A stretch of DNA of 64,000 bases from Prodigiosinella confusarubida (GCF_002847015.1 NZ_CP025085.1:1488001-1552000); one strand, 5' to 3'. Positions 1 through 8,605 are shown, counted from the first letter of the stretch. Program-made: numbers and translations. Notes: generated by a model not told the origin, from the sequence alone.

Positions 1-2
1 AC

Positions 3-1034
3 GCGGCGAAAGCCAATCCTGACGAGCACATCCTGAATACGCTGGATAGGTGGGTGGATGGATTTGAGGCAGCCTCCGGCGGTGAGTTAGCCTGGTTAAA
101 GCAGCATGTTCCGGGTCGGTCGTTGATTTTGGGTGGGCCGGGAAAACTGACTTCAGAGCTGGAGCTGGCCGTCCGCCATGAGATTGATGCCATTCATGTC
201 GAAAGTCTTACCGAGCTAAACCGGTTGGAGGCGTTGGCGCAACAAACGCAGCAGAGGGTAAGTATTTTACTCCGAATGAACATTCCGTTGCCGGGCATTG
301 AGGGGACGCGCTTGATGATGGGCGGCAAGCCCACGCCTTTCGGGCTGGATGTGGACGAACTTCCCCAGGCTTTACGTATCGTGAAGGCTTCCTCCTGGTT
401 ACAGCTCAAGGGGTTCCATTTCCATTTAATGTCCCATCAGCTGGATGTTGAGCGCCATCTTGCATTAATGCAGTGCTATCTGCGTCAGGTAAAGGCGTGG
501 TGTCGCGAGTTTGCGCTTGAGGTGCAACTGGTTAATGTCGGCGGTGGGATCGGCATCAATTACCAGGATCCGACGCGTCATTTTGACTGGTCTGCTTTTT
601 GTGCGCGTTTACCGCACACTATTGCTGCCTGCGATGCACAACATCTGACACTGCGTTTTGAGTGTGGCCGCTATATTAGCGCAGGGTGTGGTTATTACGT
701 GATGGAAGTGCTGGATGTGAAGAAAAATCTAGGCGAATGGTTTGCCATTGGTCATGGTGGTACACATCATTTTCGTACGCCCGCCGCGCAGGGGCATGAT
801 CATCCTGTCACCGTGTTAAGACGAGAACACCGGCCTGCGGTGATCGAAAACCAGCGGGTGACGATGGTGGGGCAACTGTGTACGCCGAAGGATGTGCTGG
901 CTCGCCAGCAACCTGTTGCGGCACTTGCACCGGGTGACTGGCTGGTATTCAGTCTTGCTGGCGCCTATGCCTGGAATATTTCTCATCAGAATTTCCTGAT
1001 GCACAGCCCGCCAGAGATGATATGGATTGACTGA
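3..1034 (+). CDS. PLP-dependent decarboxylase of a siderophore locus (5' end outside window)
   Basis: Fold-type III (DAP/ornithine/arginine type) PLP decarboxylase, C-terminal ~343 residues. The first in-frame ATG-like codon (GTG at 54) is not the start: the frame is open to the left edge and encodes A-A-K-A-N-P-D-E, the family's PLP-lysine motif, at about 3-26, followed by GFEAASGGEL. Later motifs fit the family: the His of GFHFHLMS, the VNVGGGIGI glycine loop binding PLP phosphate, and FECGRYI. A C-terminal Cys in GQLCTPKDVL matches the substrate-site Cys. Such enzymes supply a decarboxylated building block in NIS siderophores (compare vibrioferrin PvsE and achromobactin AcsE). The adjacent Fe-siderophore binding protein and FecA-like receptor support that role. 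Which siderophore is made cannot be told from this end of the locus. Confidence 0.85.
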   Translation, partial: AAKANPDEHILNTLDRWVDGFEAASGGELAWLKQHVPGRSLILGGPGKLTSELELAVRHEIDAIHVESLTELNRLEALAQQTQQRVSILLRMNIPLPGIEGTRLMMGGKPTPFGLDVDELPQALRIVKASSWLQLKGFHFHLMSHQLDVERHLALMQCYLRQVKAWCREFALEVQLVNVGGGIGINYQDPTRHFDWSAFCARLPHTIAACDAQHLTLRFECGRYISAGCGYYVMEVLDVKKNLGEWFAIGHGGTHHFRTPAAQGHDHPVTVLRREHRPAVIENQRVTMVGQLCTPKDVLARQQPVAALAPGDWLVFSLAGAYAWNISHQNFLMHSPPEMIWID

Positions 1035-1110
1035 CAATGGCACGATGGGTCGGCCAGCTTGATTCCCCCGCCTGTGGTGGCGTATTTTCTGTTTTTTTCT
1101 TCCTGTGCCT

Positions 1111-1233
1111 AGTAGATTTCAGGATGCGGGACGGTGGCGAGAGAATGAATGTTGCCGAGCTTACGTCAGTAAGTGATTCGGGGCGTGAACGCGGCCAAAA
1201 CGCACCGGCAACGTGAAGGATGACAGATATATA
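1111..1233. repeat. ERIC-like intergenic repeat
   Basis: About 123 bp between the decarboxylase and the binding-protein gene reads like an ERIC/IRU element. It has a central imperfect inversion (GAGCTTAC-gtc-AGTAAGTGA), followed by a G-rich block, then a segment close to the usual ERIC right half (AACGC..CCAA..CGCAC..GCAAC..GAAG.ATGAC..ATATA). The length is close to the typical ~127 bp. A 15-base core, AGTAAGTGATTCGGG, recurs exactly at 52546-52560. Assignment rests on remembered consensus, not a search. Confidence 0.6.
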
Positions 1234-1267
1234 GTGCTGATATTCACTTTTTTAACATGAGATAACG

Positions 1268-2392
1268 ATGAACAGAGCAATCTGGTTTTTGATTTCATTG
1301 GTGATGTTGTTGTCACCGGCGCTAAGTACCGCATCACCGCTCACGGTAGTGGATATGGCGGGGCGAAAAGTAACACTTAATGTGCCGGTATCACGGGTAA
1401 TACTCGGCGATAGCCGTATGTTGTTGGCGATGAACATTATTCACCCGGACGCACCTCTGAGCGACATTGTTGCCTGGGACGACTCACTTATTCGCCGGGC
1501 GCCGGATATGGCACGCCATTATCAGCAACGTTATCCACAACTGAGCAAAATTACCGTTTTTGATAACCCTTATCGCAGTGGCTTCAGCGTCGAACGTGCG
1601 CTTCTTTTACGGCCTGATCTGATTATTTTTGACACTGGCCTGCTGCCCAGACTGCGCGATAGCGGAACACTTTCACTGCTGGAAAAAAGTGGTATTGCGG
1701 TGATATTTATTGATTTCAGGCATCAGCCGCTGACGAACACCTTGGCCAGTATTCGTCTGCTTGGCCAGGTTTTTGCGCAGCCACAAAATGCGCAACGCTT
1801 TATCACGCGCTACCAGCAGTTGCTTGAGCGTGTGCAGCGTCGTATTGCTCAGATCCCTCAGACGCAGTGGCCAGGTGTTATATTTGAGAACCATGCCGGT
1901 ATGACGGGCGACATGTGCTGCGCCGTTTTTGGGCGCAACAGTTTTGGACAATTTATCACGGCGGCAGGCGGACGTAATCTTGTCGAAAACAAGGTTCCCG
2001 AGCAAGGGGCGGATATTAACGTCGAGCAATTGATTACGGACAATCCGGACTATTATCTGCTGAGCGGGGCAGACTGGAGCCAGCGCGGCAGTAAATCGCT
2101 CGCGGTTCCTTTGGGTTATGAGGCATCACGAGAAACTGCGTTACCGAAACTTCAGCACCTGATGACTCGCACTGGGTTCTCGGTTCTCAAAGCGGTGCGA
2201 GATAAGAAGGTGATGGCGATTTATCATCAATTCTACGATAGCCCTTTTAACGTGATTGCGCTTGAAGCGATGGCGAAGTTTTTCCACCCACAGCACTTTA
2301 CGGATGTTGATCCGCACAATGATCTGGTGGCCTTTTATCGAGAGTTTACCGGCGTGGATTACTCAGGCTTATTCTTTCTAACGCTCCAGTAA
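1268..2392 (+). CDS. Iron-siderophore ABC transporter periplasmic binding protein
   Basis: 374-residue FecB/FepB-type substrate-binding protein. The N-terminus is a classic signal peptide with a hydrophobic core around residues 5-20 and likely cleavage after STA, so the protein should be periplasmic. The mature part starts like the family (LTVVDMAGRKVTL...PVSRVI), has the central LRPDLIIFD motif near residue 120, a long connecting helix, and the C-terminal lobe with NPDYYLLSG. It would pass a ferric hydroxycarboxylate siderophore to an inner-membrane permease not present in the window. The start has a purine-rich GAGATAACG just upstream. It lies 233 bp after the decarboxylase, separated by the ERIC-like repeat, so co-transcription is possible but unproven. 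Confidence 0.85.
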   Translation: MNRAIWFLISLVMLLSPALSTASPLTVVDMAGRKVTLNVPVSRVILGDSRMLLAMNIIHPDAPLSDIVAWDDSLIRRAPDMARHYQQRYPQLSKITVFDNPYRSGFSVERALLLRPDLIIFDTGLLPRLRDSGTLSLLEKSGIAVIFIDFRHQPLTNTLASIRLLGQVFAQPQNAQRFITRYQQLLERVQRRIAQIPQTQWPGVIFENHAGMTGDMCCAVFGRNSFGQFITAAGGRNLVENKVPEQGADINVEQLITDNPDYYLLSGADWSQRGSKSLAVPLGYEASRETALPKLQHLMTRTGFSVLKAVRDKKVMAIYHQFYDSPFNVIALEAMAKFFHPQHFTDVDPHNDLVAFYREFTGVDYSGLFFLTLQ

Positions 2393-2401
2393 AATAAATA
2401 T

Positions 2402-2425
2402 CCTCCGGCATAGCCGGAGGTTTTT
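2402..2425 (+). terminator. Rho-independent terminator after the binding-protein gene
   Basis: Perfect 8-bp stem CCTCCGGC / GCCGGAGG (2402-2409 and 2413-2420) with a 3-nt loop, followed by five T residues. It begins 9 nt after the stop codon at 2392. Confidence 0.9.
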
Positions 2426-2500
2426 CATATGCGCCTATAAGGCTCTGTTACCAGCCGCGCCCTAACAGGCGCATCACGATCTGACATTTGCATCTATAGA

Positions 2501-2959
2501 TTACTTACGGCCCGTAAACGGGCTACCCGGATATGGGATCGAGAGTTGCTCACCCAACTTATCTTGCTCCAATTGGTGCTTTATGTATTCTTGTATCTTC
2601 GATGTATTCTTTCCCACCGTATCTACGTAATACCCTCGACACCAGAATTCTCGATTTCGGTATTTAAACTTCAAATCGCCAAATTGCTCATAAACCATCA
2701 GGCTACTCTTACCCTTCAGGTATCCCATAAAACTCGACACACTCATCTTCGGCGGGATCTCCAGAAGCATATGGATGTGATCCACACAACATTCTGCCTC
2801 CACTATGTTCACGTTTTTCCATTCACACAACTTTCTTAATATGCCGCCAATTGCCCTGCGCTTTTCTCCATAGAACACCTGCCTTCGGTACTTCGGCGCA
2901 AAAACGATGTGATATTTACAGTTCCATCGGGTGTGCGCTAAGCTCTTTTCGTCCCCCAT
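2501..2959 (-). CDS. tnpA: IS200 transposase TnpA (Y1 HUH family)
   Basis: 152-residue single-strand transposase. The frame is open upstream, but the start at 2959 (MGDEKSLAHTRWNCKYH) is chosen because an AAAGGGGG ribosome site precedes it and 152 residues is the standard IS200 length. It shows the HIVFAPKYRR N-terminal motif, the HUH metal motif as CVDHIHMLLE, and the catalytic tyrosine region in REFWCRGYYVDTVGKN. The C-terminus (IPYPGSPFTGRK) matches IS200 proteins as I remember them. All catalytic motifs are intact, so the copy looks capable of activity. The terminator-like hairpin at the element's left border shields it from outside transcription. Confidence 0.93.
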   Translation of the reverse strand: MGDEKSLAHTRWNCKYHIVFAPKYRRQVFYGEKRRAIGGILRKLCEWKNVNIVEAECCVDHIHMLLEIPPKMSVSSFMGYLKGKSSLMVYEQFGDLKFKYRNREFWCRGYYVDTVGKNTSKIQEYIKHQLEQDKLGEQLSIPYPGSPFTGRK

Positions 2960-3068
2960 GGGGCCCCCTTTCAATTTTTTGTTTAACTTTTGCAGTTGCC
3001 AGACCGCAAGGTGTTTTAACAAATCGAAAGGGGTTTTTATAACCGACTTATAGCTGAAAGCTTTACGG

Positions 3069-3091
3069 AACCCCCAGCCTAGCTGGGGGTT
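3069..3091. terminator. IS200 border hairpin / transcription block
   Basis: AACCCCCAGC-cta-GCTGGGGGTT forms a 10-bp perfect stem, followed by TTTCT on the plus strand. In IS200 elements this hairpin is known to stop incoming transcription and to overlap the transposase recognition end. Confidence 0.75.
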
Positions 3092-3107
3092 TTCTATAGA
3101 CAATAAG

Positions 3108-3128
3108 GCCAGCCCGTAGCGGGCTGGC
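3108..3128 (-). terminator. Terminator of the TonB receptor gene
   Basis: Perfect 9-bp stem GCCAGCCCG-tag-CGGGCTGGC, 17 nt beyond the receptor stop codon, followed on the minus strand by a T-rich CCTTATTG. The T tract is weak, but position and stem fit. Confidence 0.65.
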
Positions 3129-3144
3129 TGTATTGAGACCTCGG

Positions 3145-5217
3145 TCAGAACTTATAACTCAGTCCAACGGTCACCGAACGGCCTGGCGCAGGTTGTTGTC
3201 CCCATGGGCTGGTGTCAATGCCTCGAAACCAGTAGTCTTCATCAAACAGGTTGTTCACACTGACATAACCACTGAGCAGGTTTCGTCCGGATTTCCACAG
3301 GTCGCGACTAATCTGTGCATTCCATACCCAGTAGGATGGCATTTCACCCGCCGAGCCGTTGGCATTTTCATTAACCGTGTTAGCCGTATCCGAGAAGGAT
3401 TTACTGAAGTAGTAACCGGCTAGTGTAAACGTGGTTTCACGCCATTCATAGCTACCATCAAGTGTAATCTGGTGGCGCGAAGCGTAAGGCACTTCGTTGT
3501 TTTTGTACTGTCCGTTCATCTGTTCTGCATCAAGATAAGCATAACCGGCGTGCAGCTTCAGGCCCTGAACAACTTGCGGCTGCCAATAACCTTCCAGCTC
3601 AATCCCCTGATGGCGTGTTTTGCCGATATTTTCATACGTATCATTGGTGCTGTTATAGGAAACCTGATCGTTGTAATCGATACGATACAGACCGGCATTC
3701 AGGCTGATATTCGGCGCTGGGGTGTAACGGACGCCACTTTCATAGTTCCAGGAAAGTTCAGACGTTACGTCGCCGCCTTTAACTATCTGAGTGGCCTGTG
3801 CCGGGCGCAGGCTTTTCTGTGCATTGGCGTACAGGAACCACGCTGGCGTCATCTGGTAGCCGAGGGTTAGACCAGGCAACCACTGTTCATCAGGTGCGGA
3901 CGTATTTAAGCCGGAAACACTATCCCGGTACTTTTCACTAATGTGCTCATAGCGCATACCTGGGGTAATGGTCAGACTATCGTCAAAGAGTTTTACCGCG
4001 TTACTGATGTAACCGGCCCAGGCTTTGTCATCAAAATGCCAGTCACGGGTGGTGGTGGTGGTACCGGTTGCCAGCGTGCGTTGGTTCACCTGATAGTCTA
4101 TTTTTTCCTGGATGAAACGGGTGCCGAGGATCCATTGCTGGTTCACATTGTCACCATCAATATTCAGGCTCAGACGGGGTTCCGTACCCCAGACTTTAAA
4201 ATTACGCGGCGAGTTTTGCACAACATCGGCTGGCAAAGACGGATTCCAGGTCTGGCCGGAGACGCGACTCATGCCCACATGAAAGTCGCGGTCAGATTCA
4301 TGTCCGAAAAACATCCAGTTCAACTCGGCGGAGTCGATAAAGCCCAGCGAACCGAGTTGCTGATTATAGACCGCGCTGTAGCGCTTGGTGTGCCCATCAT
4401 AATCATCCCAGGGGCGGGTGCTTTGGCGGCGATTGGCATTGTAGTCTGCACTAGTCAGTGCGCCAGCCAGATCGGCATGTGCATCGTAATATTGATAAGA
4501 AAGGTCAAGAGTGGTGTCTTCGTTGATGTTCCACAGGCCGCGCAGGTGGTAGTTTTGGACTTTACTGGCGCTATGGTCGCGGAAGGAGTTCCCCTTGACC
4601 TGGTTTAGTTCCACCTGCAAACCAAAATCGTCATTGACCATTCCACCGGTACGCAGGTAGGTATCCCAGAGATTTTTCCCGTGTCCGTAAAAAGTCGCCC
4701 GTTCAGTAATCTCATTTTCCCACGCCACCGGGATCGGTTTGCTGATGAGGTTAATCACACCGCCAACGTTGTTAGGGCCGTATTGGACGGCGGCACCGCC
4801 ACGCACCACATCAATACGATCGATAGTGGAGAAACTAACCGGGAACAGTGACATTCCCTCTTGGCCGTAAGGCGCTAGCGCCAAGGGGATGCCATCTTGC
4901 AGAATCTGGGTGCGACCGCTACGGCTGTCATAGAGACCGCGAACCGAAATCTGGGGTAAAATCCCGGTTCCGGTTTCATCCTGAATTTTTACCCCTGGCA
5001 CGCGCTGCAAGGCATCATCCAGTGTCCGGTTTGCGTCTTTGTGCAGTTGCTCCTGTGTAATCACCGTACGGTTTCCGGGCCAGGTTTTTACTTCGTCGGC
5101 CCCGGAGTCACCCAGTATGTTGCCATTAACGGTGATGGTTTCTTCTTTTGCCAGTGCGGTGTTACTGCATAGAATTAAAGCAATAACGCTGGCAATACGA
5201 CTATATTGCATTAGCAC
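3145..5217 (-). CDS. TonB-dependent FecA-like ferric siderophore receptor
   Basis: 690-residue outer-membrane receptor. A signal peptide (ends ...SNTALA) is followed by the TonB-box region (KEETITVNG), then the plug domain with VITQEQLHKDANRTLDDALQ, VSVRG-type ISVRGLYDSRSGRT, DGIPLALAPYGQ and the plug end VVRGGAAVQYGPNNVGGVINL. The rest is a 22-strand beta-barrel ending in VTVGLSYKF with the terminal Phe expected of porin-type barrels. DGIPLA.APYGQ closely resembles FecA and alpha-hydroxycarboxylate siderophore receptors, in line with the decarboxylase and binding protein nearby. Start: AAAGGA ribosome site 8 nt upstream. A Fur box overlaps the upstream region, so iron repression is expected. 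Exact ligand unknown. Confidence 0.92.
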   Translation of the reverse strand: MLMQYSRIASVIALILCSNTALAKEETITVNGNILGDSGADEVKTWPGNRTVITQEQLHKDANRTLDDALQRVPGVKIQDETGTGILPQISVRGLYDSRSGRTQILQDGIPLALAPYGQEGMSLFPVSFSTIDRIDVVRGGAAVQYGPNNVGGVINLISKPIPVAWENEITERATFYGHGKNLWDTYLRTGGMVNDDFGLQVELNQVKGNSFRDHSASKVQNYHLRGLWNINEDTTLDLSYQYYDAHADLAGALTSADYNANRRQSTRPWDDYDGHTKRYSAVYNQQLGSLGFIDSAELNWMFFGHESDRDFHVGMSRVSGQTWNPSLPADVVQNSPRNFKVWGTEPRLSLNIDGDNVNQQWILGTRFIQEKIDYQVNQRTLATGTTTTTRDWHFDDKAWAGYISNAVKLFDDSLTITPGMRYEHISEKYRDSVSGLNTSAPDEQWLPGLTLGYQMTPAWFLYANAQKSLRPAQATQIVKGGDVTSELSWNYESGVRYTPAPNISLNAGLYRIDYNDQVSYNSTNDTYENIGKTRHQGIELEGYWQPQVVQGLKLHAGYAYLDAEQMNGQYKNNEVPYASRHQITLDGSYEWRETTFTLAGYYFSKSFSDTANTVNENANGSAGEMPSYWVWNAQISRDLWKSGRNLLSGYVSVNNLFDEDYWFRGIDTSPWGQQPAPGRSVTVGLSYKF

Positions 5218-5228
5218 AATCCTTTTAT

Positions 5229-5247
5229 GTTAATGATAATGATTCGC
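5229..5247 (-). promoter_or_regulatory. Fur box upstream of the receptor gene
   Basis: GTTAATGATAATGATTCGC matches the 19-bp Fur consensus at 15 of 19 positions (counted by eye). It lies about 12 bp upstream of the receptor start, where bound Fur would block transcription or initiation. Confidence 0.8.
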
Positions 5248-5308
5248 ATAATAATATTTCGAATCATTACCAAATAAAAAGGATTATTTTACATTTATGC
5301 ACCTTTCC

Positions 5309-5671
5309 TTACGCTGACGATATTCCAGACTCAACTTGTGGGATTTTAACGAGCGTATTTACAGTATGTTCATATCCTTCGTGCTGATAACCCCACACTT
5401 GATCCAACAAACTCAGATAGGAAAAAACCTTGCTGAGCATGGGGAACGGTTTCTCCAGATAGTCATCGTCGCTCCGTTCCGGATTTAATAACCGGTGTAT
5501 TGCTCTGGAACGTGCGCCAATAATGATAATTGGCGTATAGCGTGTCTGCCAACAAATTTCCAGCCTGTCAACGCCAGGTAGCATACGCTCCCCCAACCAC
5601 TCAAAAAGATCGTCATTGCCTGCTTGCATCACGCTAATGACGTGCGAATATGATGATCTTCTCACTCTCAT
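5309..5671 (-). pseudogene. Decayed OmpR-type response regulator remnant
   Basis: A 120-codon frame that is recognisable only as pieces of a two-component response regulator. Residues ~29-75 match the receiver core: MLPGVDRLEIC, then TPIIIIGARS, then DDDYLEKPF, which carries the conserved Lys-Pro. Directly after it comes LLDQVWGYQHEGYEHTVNTLV, which belongs to the C-terminal winged helix of OmpR-family proteins. The middle (rest of receiver, linker, start of DNA-binding domain) is missing. The first ~28 residues do not give a receiver N-terminus, and the phosphoacceptor Asp before MLPG is lost. The start runs up to the neighbouring yghU on the other strand. I read it as a deletion-scarred pseudogene, not a functional regulator. 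Confidence 0.7.
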
Positions 5672-5700
5672 CTATTTTTTCGCTGAACAGGAAAATCACA

Positions 5701-6555
5701 ATGGCAGATAACAATTATCAACCACCAAAGGTCTGGACATGGGATAGTGAAAGCGGCGGTAGCTGGGCGAACATTAATCGCCCTACGGCAGGTGCTACGC
5801 ATGAGGCCACCTTGCCCATTGGCAAACATCCGTTGCAGCTTTACTCATTGGGCACGCCCAATGGTCAGAAGGTCACTATACTGCTTGAAGAATTGTTGGC
5901 GCTGGGGGAGCAAGGGGCGGAATATGATGCTTACCTGATTGCGATTAGTGAGGGGGCGCAGTTCTCAAGTGGCTTTGTCGCTGTGAATCCCAATTCTAAA
6001 ATACCCGCGCTAATGGATCATTCAGCAACGCCGCCCATACGGGTTTTTGAGTCAGGCTCCATCCTGCTTTATCTCGCCGAGAAGTTCGGCCATTTTCTGC
6101 CGCAATCCCTTGCCGCCCGTACCGAGGCACTGAACTGGTTGTTCTGGCTACAAGGCGCAGCACCCTATCTGGGGGGCGGTTTTGGTCACTTCTATCACTA
6201 TGCTCCTGTCAAAATTGAATATGCTATTAACCGTTTCACCATGGAGGTCAAGCGTCAGCTCGATCTACTCAACAGGCAACTGCAAGATCATCGCTATATT
6301 GCAGGCGATGAGTATTCGATTGCCGACATGGCCATTTGGCCGTGGTACGGTAATTTGGTTCAAGGGCTGCAATATGAGGCTGGCGAATTTCTGGATGTGA
6401 AGTCTTATCCACATCTGCTGCGCTGGGCGCTGGAAATTGCTGAACGTCCTGCGGTTAAACGTGGGAGTATCGTCAATAAAACCAGGGGAGAACCTGGCAA
6501 GCAGCTTGCTGAACGCCATGATGCCTCGGATTTTGATGGTCTATCCATCGGATAA
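5701..6555 (+). CDS. yghU: Glutathione transferase YghU (Nu class, disulfide-bond reductase)
   Basis: 284 residues, very close to E. coli YghU along its length: start MADNNYQPPKVWTWDSESGG, then KHPLQLYSLGTPNGQKVTI, an N-terminal thioredoxin-like domain, and an all-helical C-terminal domain with the N-capping ADMAIWPWYG. Nu-class enzymes bind two glutathiones and reduce disulfides; the Thr-Pro-Asn segment at the start of the first helix is the active-site region. The ATG at 5701 is preferred over an upstream ATG at 5650 because the family N-terminus begins there and AGGAAAA precedes it. Cytosolic. Probably an independent unit followed by a second GST gene 84 bp on. Confidence 0.95.
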   Translation: MADNNYQPPKVWTWDSESGGSWANINRPTAGATHEATLPIGKHPLQLYSLGTPNGQKVTILLEELLALGEQGAEYDAYLIAISEGAQFSSGFVAVNPNSKIPALMDHSATPPIRVFESGSILLYLAEKFGHFLPQSLAARTEALNWLFWLQGAAPYLGGGFGHFYHYAPVKIEYAINRFTMEVKRQLDLLNRQLQDHRYIAGDEYSIADMAIWPWYGNLVQGLQYEAGEFLDVKSYPHLLRWALEIAERPAVKRGSIVNKTRGEPGKQLAERHDASDFDGLSIG

Positions 6556-6639
6556 TAACACTGGGAAAATCCGCCGCGAGACGTCAGTTAACCCGCACTT
6601 TTTGTCAGTCAGATGCTGTTATGATTCAAGGAAAACAAA

Positions 6640-7314
6640 ATGTTAAAATTTTACTTTCATCCCACGCCGAATCCAATGAAAGTGGCTCTTTTTCTGGAAG
6701 AAAGCGGTCTGCCCTACGAGCTCATCCCGGTTGATACCCTCAAAGGCGAACAGCATTTGCCTGCTTTTCGCCAAATCAATCCGAATGGAAAATTACCCGC
6801 CATTGACGACAATGGCACTGTCGTTTTCGATTCTAATGCAATTCTGCTGTATCTTGCCGAAAAGACGACGAGTTTCCTTGGCCAGCCTGAGGATCGGGGC
6901 GCGTTGTTATCCTGGCTGATGTTTATTGCCACTGGATTAGGCCCTTTTTCGGGGCAATCTGTACATTTCCAGCGCATGGCACCAGAACCGATTCCTTATG
7001 CGATTAATCGCTACCGCCGTGAAGCAGAACGTCATTACGCGATCCTCGATGCGCATCTGAAAAATCGCGAGTTCATGGTAGGCAACAGCTATACCATTGT
7101 CGATATGGCGGCATGGGGTTGGATAGATCGCGTTGCAATGGTTCTTGACGACAAAGCGCTGCAACGGTTTCCTAATCTGGCCCGCTGGTTTAAACATATT
7201 GATAGCCGCCCTGCTGTTGGGCGCGCCCGCGCAGTGGGTAAAGATGTGCAATTCAAGAGTGAACGCGATGAGGTCGCTCTGCGTGCTCTGTTCCCGCAGA
7301 ACTTCACCCATTAA
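6640..7314 (+). CDS. Glutathione S-transferase family protein (YfcG/Nu-like)
   Basis: 224 residues. The N-terminal thioredoxin fold has the YFHPTPNPMKVALFLEE active-site helix start, INPNGKLPAIDD with the cis-Pro that contacts glutathione, and FDSNAILLYLAEK. The C-terminal helical domain holds YTIVDMAAWGWIDR. It is related to YfcG and YghU but different enough that I give no symbol. AAGGA lies 8 nt before the ATG. It follows yghU in the same direction, so the two may be co-transcribed as a redox or detoxification pair; substrate unknown. Confidence 0.88.
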   Translation: MLKFYFHPTPNPMKVALFLEESGLPYELIPVDTLKGEQHLPAFRQINPNGKLPAIDDNGTVVFDSNAILLYLAEKTTSFLGQPEDRGALLSWLMFIATGLGPFSGQSVHFQRMAPEPIPYAINRYRREAERHYAILDAHLKNREFMVGNSYTIVDMAAWGWIDRVAMVLDDKALQRFPNLARWFKHIDSRPAVGRARAVGKDVQFKSERDEVALRALFPQNFTH

Positions 7315-7520
7315 CGACGGATATTCATCACCACCGATCGCCATTCTTTATTTCAAGACAACATAGCTGCTGTCCACTCTGTATGGTATGCCGGTTATTT
7401 CTCTGCCACTGGTTTTGGCAGACATTGAACGTTACTCGTTCCGGCTGGTGTATATTCATCTGCACATCGTTCTGGTGTGGATTATGGTCAAATAGTGAAG
7501 AGCGTCTCGGGCTAATGAAC

Positions 7521-7549
7521 AGGTATAGCGATGATTTGTCGCTATACCT
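7521..7549. terminator. Hairpin between convergent GST and lacI-type genes
   Basis: Perfect 11-bp inverted repeat AGGTATAGCGA / TCGCTATACCT with a 7-nt loop, just past the 3' end of the LacI-family gene and about 200 bp past the GST gene. There is no T run on either side, so termination is inferred from stem strength and position. Confidence 0.45.
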
Positions 7550-7558
7550 GAATGCGGG

Positions 7559-8605
7559 TTAACGCCGATGGTGGTTTGTCATTGATTGTCGGGGGTCTGA
7601 AGCGTAGGGACCCGGTAGTACCGATTCCCTGATTTTCAGTTCCCCGGTGAATGGGGAAAGTGGTTTGACGTCCTCTTCGGCAATCAGCTTCAGCGCTTGT
7701 GTGATGGCCGCGCTGATCATCTCCTCTATCGGCAGATAAACGGTAGACAAGGAGGGATGCAGGTAAGCCGCGTTAGGTTCATCATCAAATCCAAACAGAG
7801 ACAGATCCTGCGGCAGCTGTTTGCCCGCTTCGATAAAGGCCTTCATCGCGCCGACAATCATGTCGTCATTGCTGGCAAACAGTGCAGTAAAGTTGATATT
7901 GCGGGCCAGTAGTTCTTGGGCGGCGCGATAGCCGCTGGATACGGTACTGTCGCCATTGGCGATCCACTGCGGATTGAACTTGATCTGGTGGAATGCCAGC
8001 GCCTGTCGATAGCCCGCCAGGCGCGTCTGTGCCGTAGGGGTTTGCATCGGCCCGGTGATACAGGCAATTTCCCGATGACCCTGTTTTACCAGGTAATCGA
8101 CCACCTGAAATACCGCCTGTTGCTGTTCAAAGGATACACAGCGTTCGCGCATCAGCGGGAGGTCACGGTTGATCACCACCAGTGGTACGGTAGCGTTCTT
8201 CAGTAACGTCATCAATTCTTCGTCAGACATATGACGCGTGTAGAGAATAATGGCGTCACAGCGGCGATCGGTCAGTAGTTGAATCGCCTGTAATTCATCG
8301 TCCGGTGTGTCATGCCCATCGGTGACGATCAAATGCTTGCCACTGGCTTCTGTCAATTCTGCGGCACGGCGCAATAGGCGGCCAAAGTAAGGACCATCGA
8401 AATTGGATACTACCAGACCAATACTGTTGGAACGGCGATTTGCCAGCGAACGGGCCAGAAAGTTGGGGCGATAACCCAACTCTTTCATTGATTTGAACAC
8501 GATATCCCGCGTGCTTTGCCTGACCTGCCCAGTGCCGTTGAGCACCCGTGAGACCGTGGCTTTGGAAACCCCCGCGTGATTGGCCACATCAAGCATGGTA
8601 ATCAT
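7559..8605 (-). CDS. LacI-family transcriptional repressor (AscG-like), beta-glucoside locus
   Basis: 348 residues. The N-terminal LacI HTH is clear (MLDVANHAGVSKATVSRVLNG, hinge RPNFLARSLA), followed by the periplasmic-binding-protein-like sugar domain with IGLVVSNFDGPYFG and the C-terminal FGFDDEPNAAYLHPSLSTV. The sequence resembles E. coli AscG, the cryptic beta-glucoside regulator, more than LacI itself. It is divergent from the PTS EIIC gene across a 420-bp regulatory gap, the usual arrangement for a local repressor. Presumed effector: a beta-glucoside or its 6-phosphate. No specific operator for it could be assigned, because the paired sites in the gap look more like GntR-type sites. 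Confidence 0.85.
   Translation of the reverse strand: MITMLDVANHAGVSKATVSRVLNGTGQVRQSTRDIVFKSMKELGYRPNFLARSLANRRSNSIGLVVSNFDGPYFGRLLRRAAELTEASGKHLIVTDGHDTPDDELQAIQLLTDRRCDAIILYTRHMSDEELMTLLKNATVPLVVINRDLPLMRERCVSFEQQQAVFQVVDYLVKQGHREIACITGPMQTPTAQTRLAGYRQALAFHQIKFNPQWIANGDSTVSSGYRAAQELLARNINFTALFASNDDMIVGAMKAFIEAGKQLPQDLSLFGFDDEPNAAYLHPSLSTVYLPIEEMISAAITQALKLIAEEDVKPLSPFTGELKIRESVLPGPYASDPRQSMTNHHRR

Larger units (their letters stand above)
2493..3100 (-). mobile_element. IS200 (IS200/IS605 family) insertion
   Basis: Compact element carrying only tnpA, with subterminal hairpins instead of terminal inverted repeats, as known for IS200. A strong hairpin (CCCCCAGC-cta-GCTGGGGG, 3071-3089) marks the end upstream of tnpA. 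A second hairpin (GCCCGT-aa-ACGGGC, about 2510-2523) overlaps the tnpA 3' end. The palindromic octamer TCTATAGA occurs at both borders (2493-2500 and 3093-3100); I used it to set the limits, which are approximate. The element separates the binding-protein gene from the receptor gene, downstream of both, so it disrupts neither. Confidence 0.75.

Noticed and set aside
54..1034. GTG at 54 as the start of the decarboxylase
   Set aside because: The frame is open to the left edge and encodes the PLP-lysine motif upstream of it, so this is an internal codon.
3111..3125. AGCCCG-tag-CGGGCT as an IS200 right-end relic
   Set aside because: It lies outside the TCTATAGA border and is better explained as the receptor gene terminator.
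3472..4608. Long plus-strand frames opposite the TonB receptor
   Set aside because: They are antisense shadows of a well-supported receptor and show no family features.
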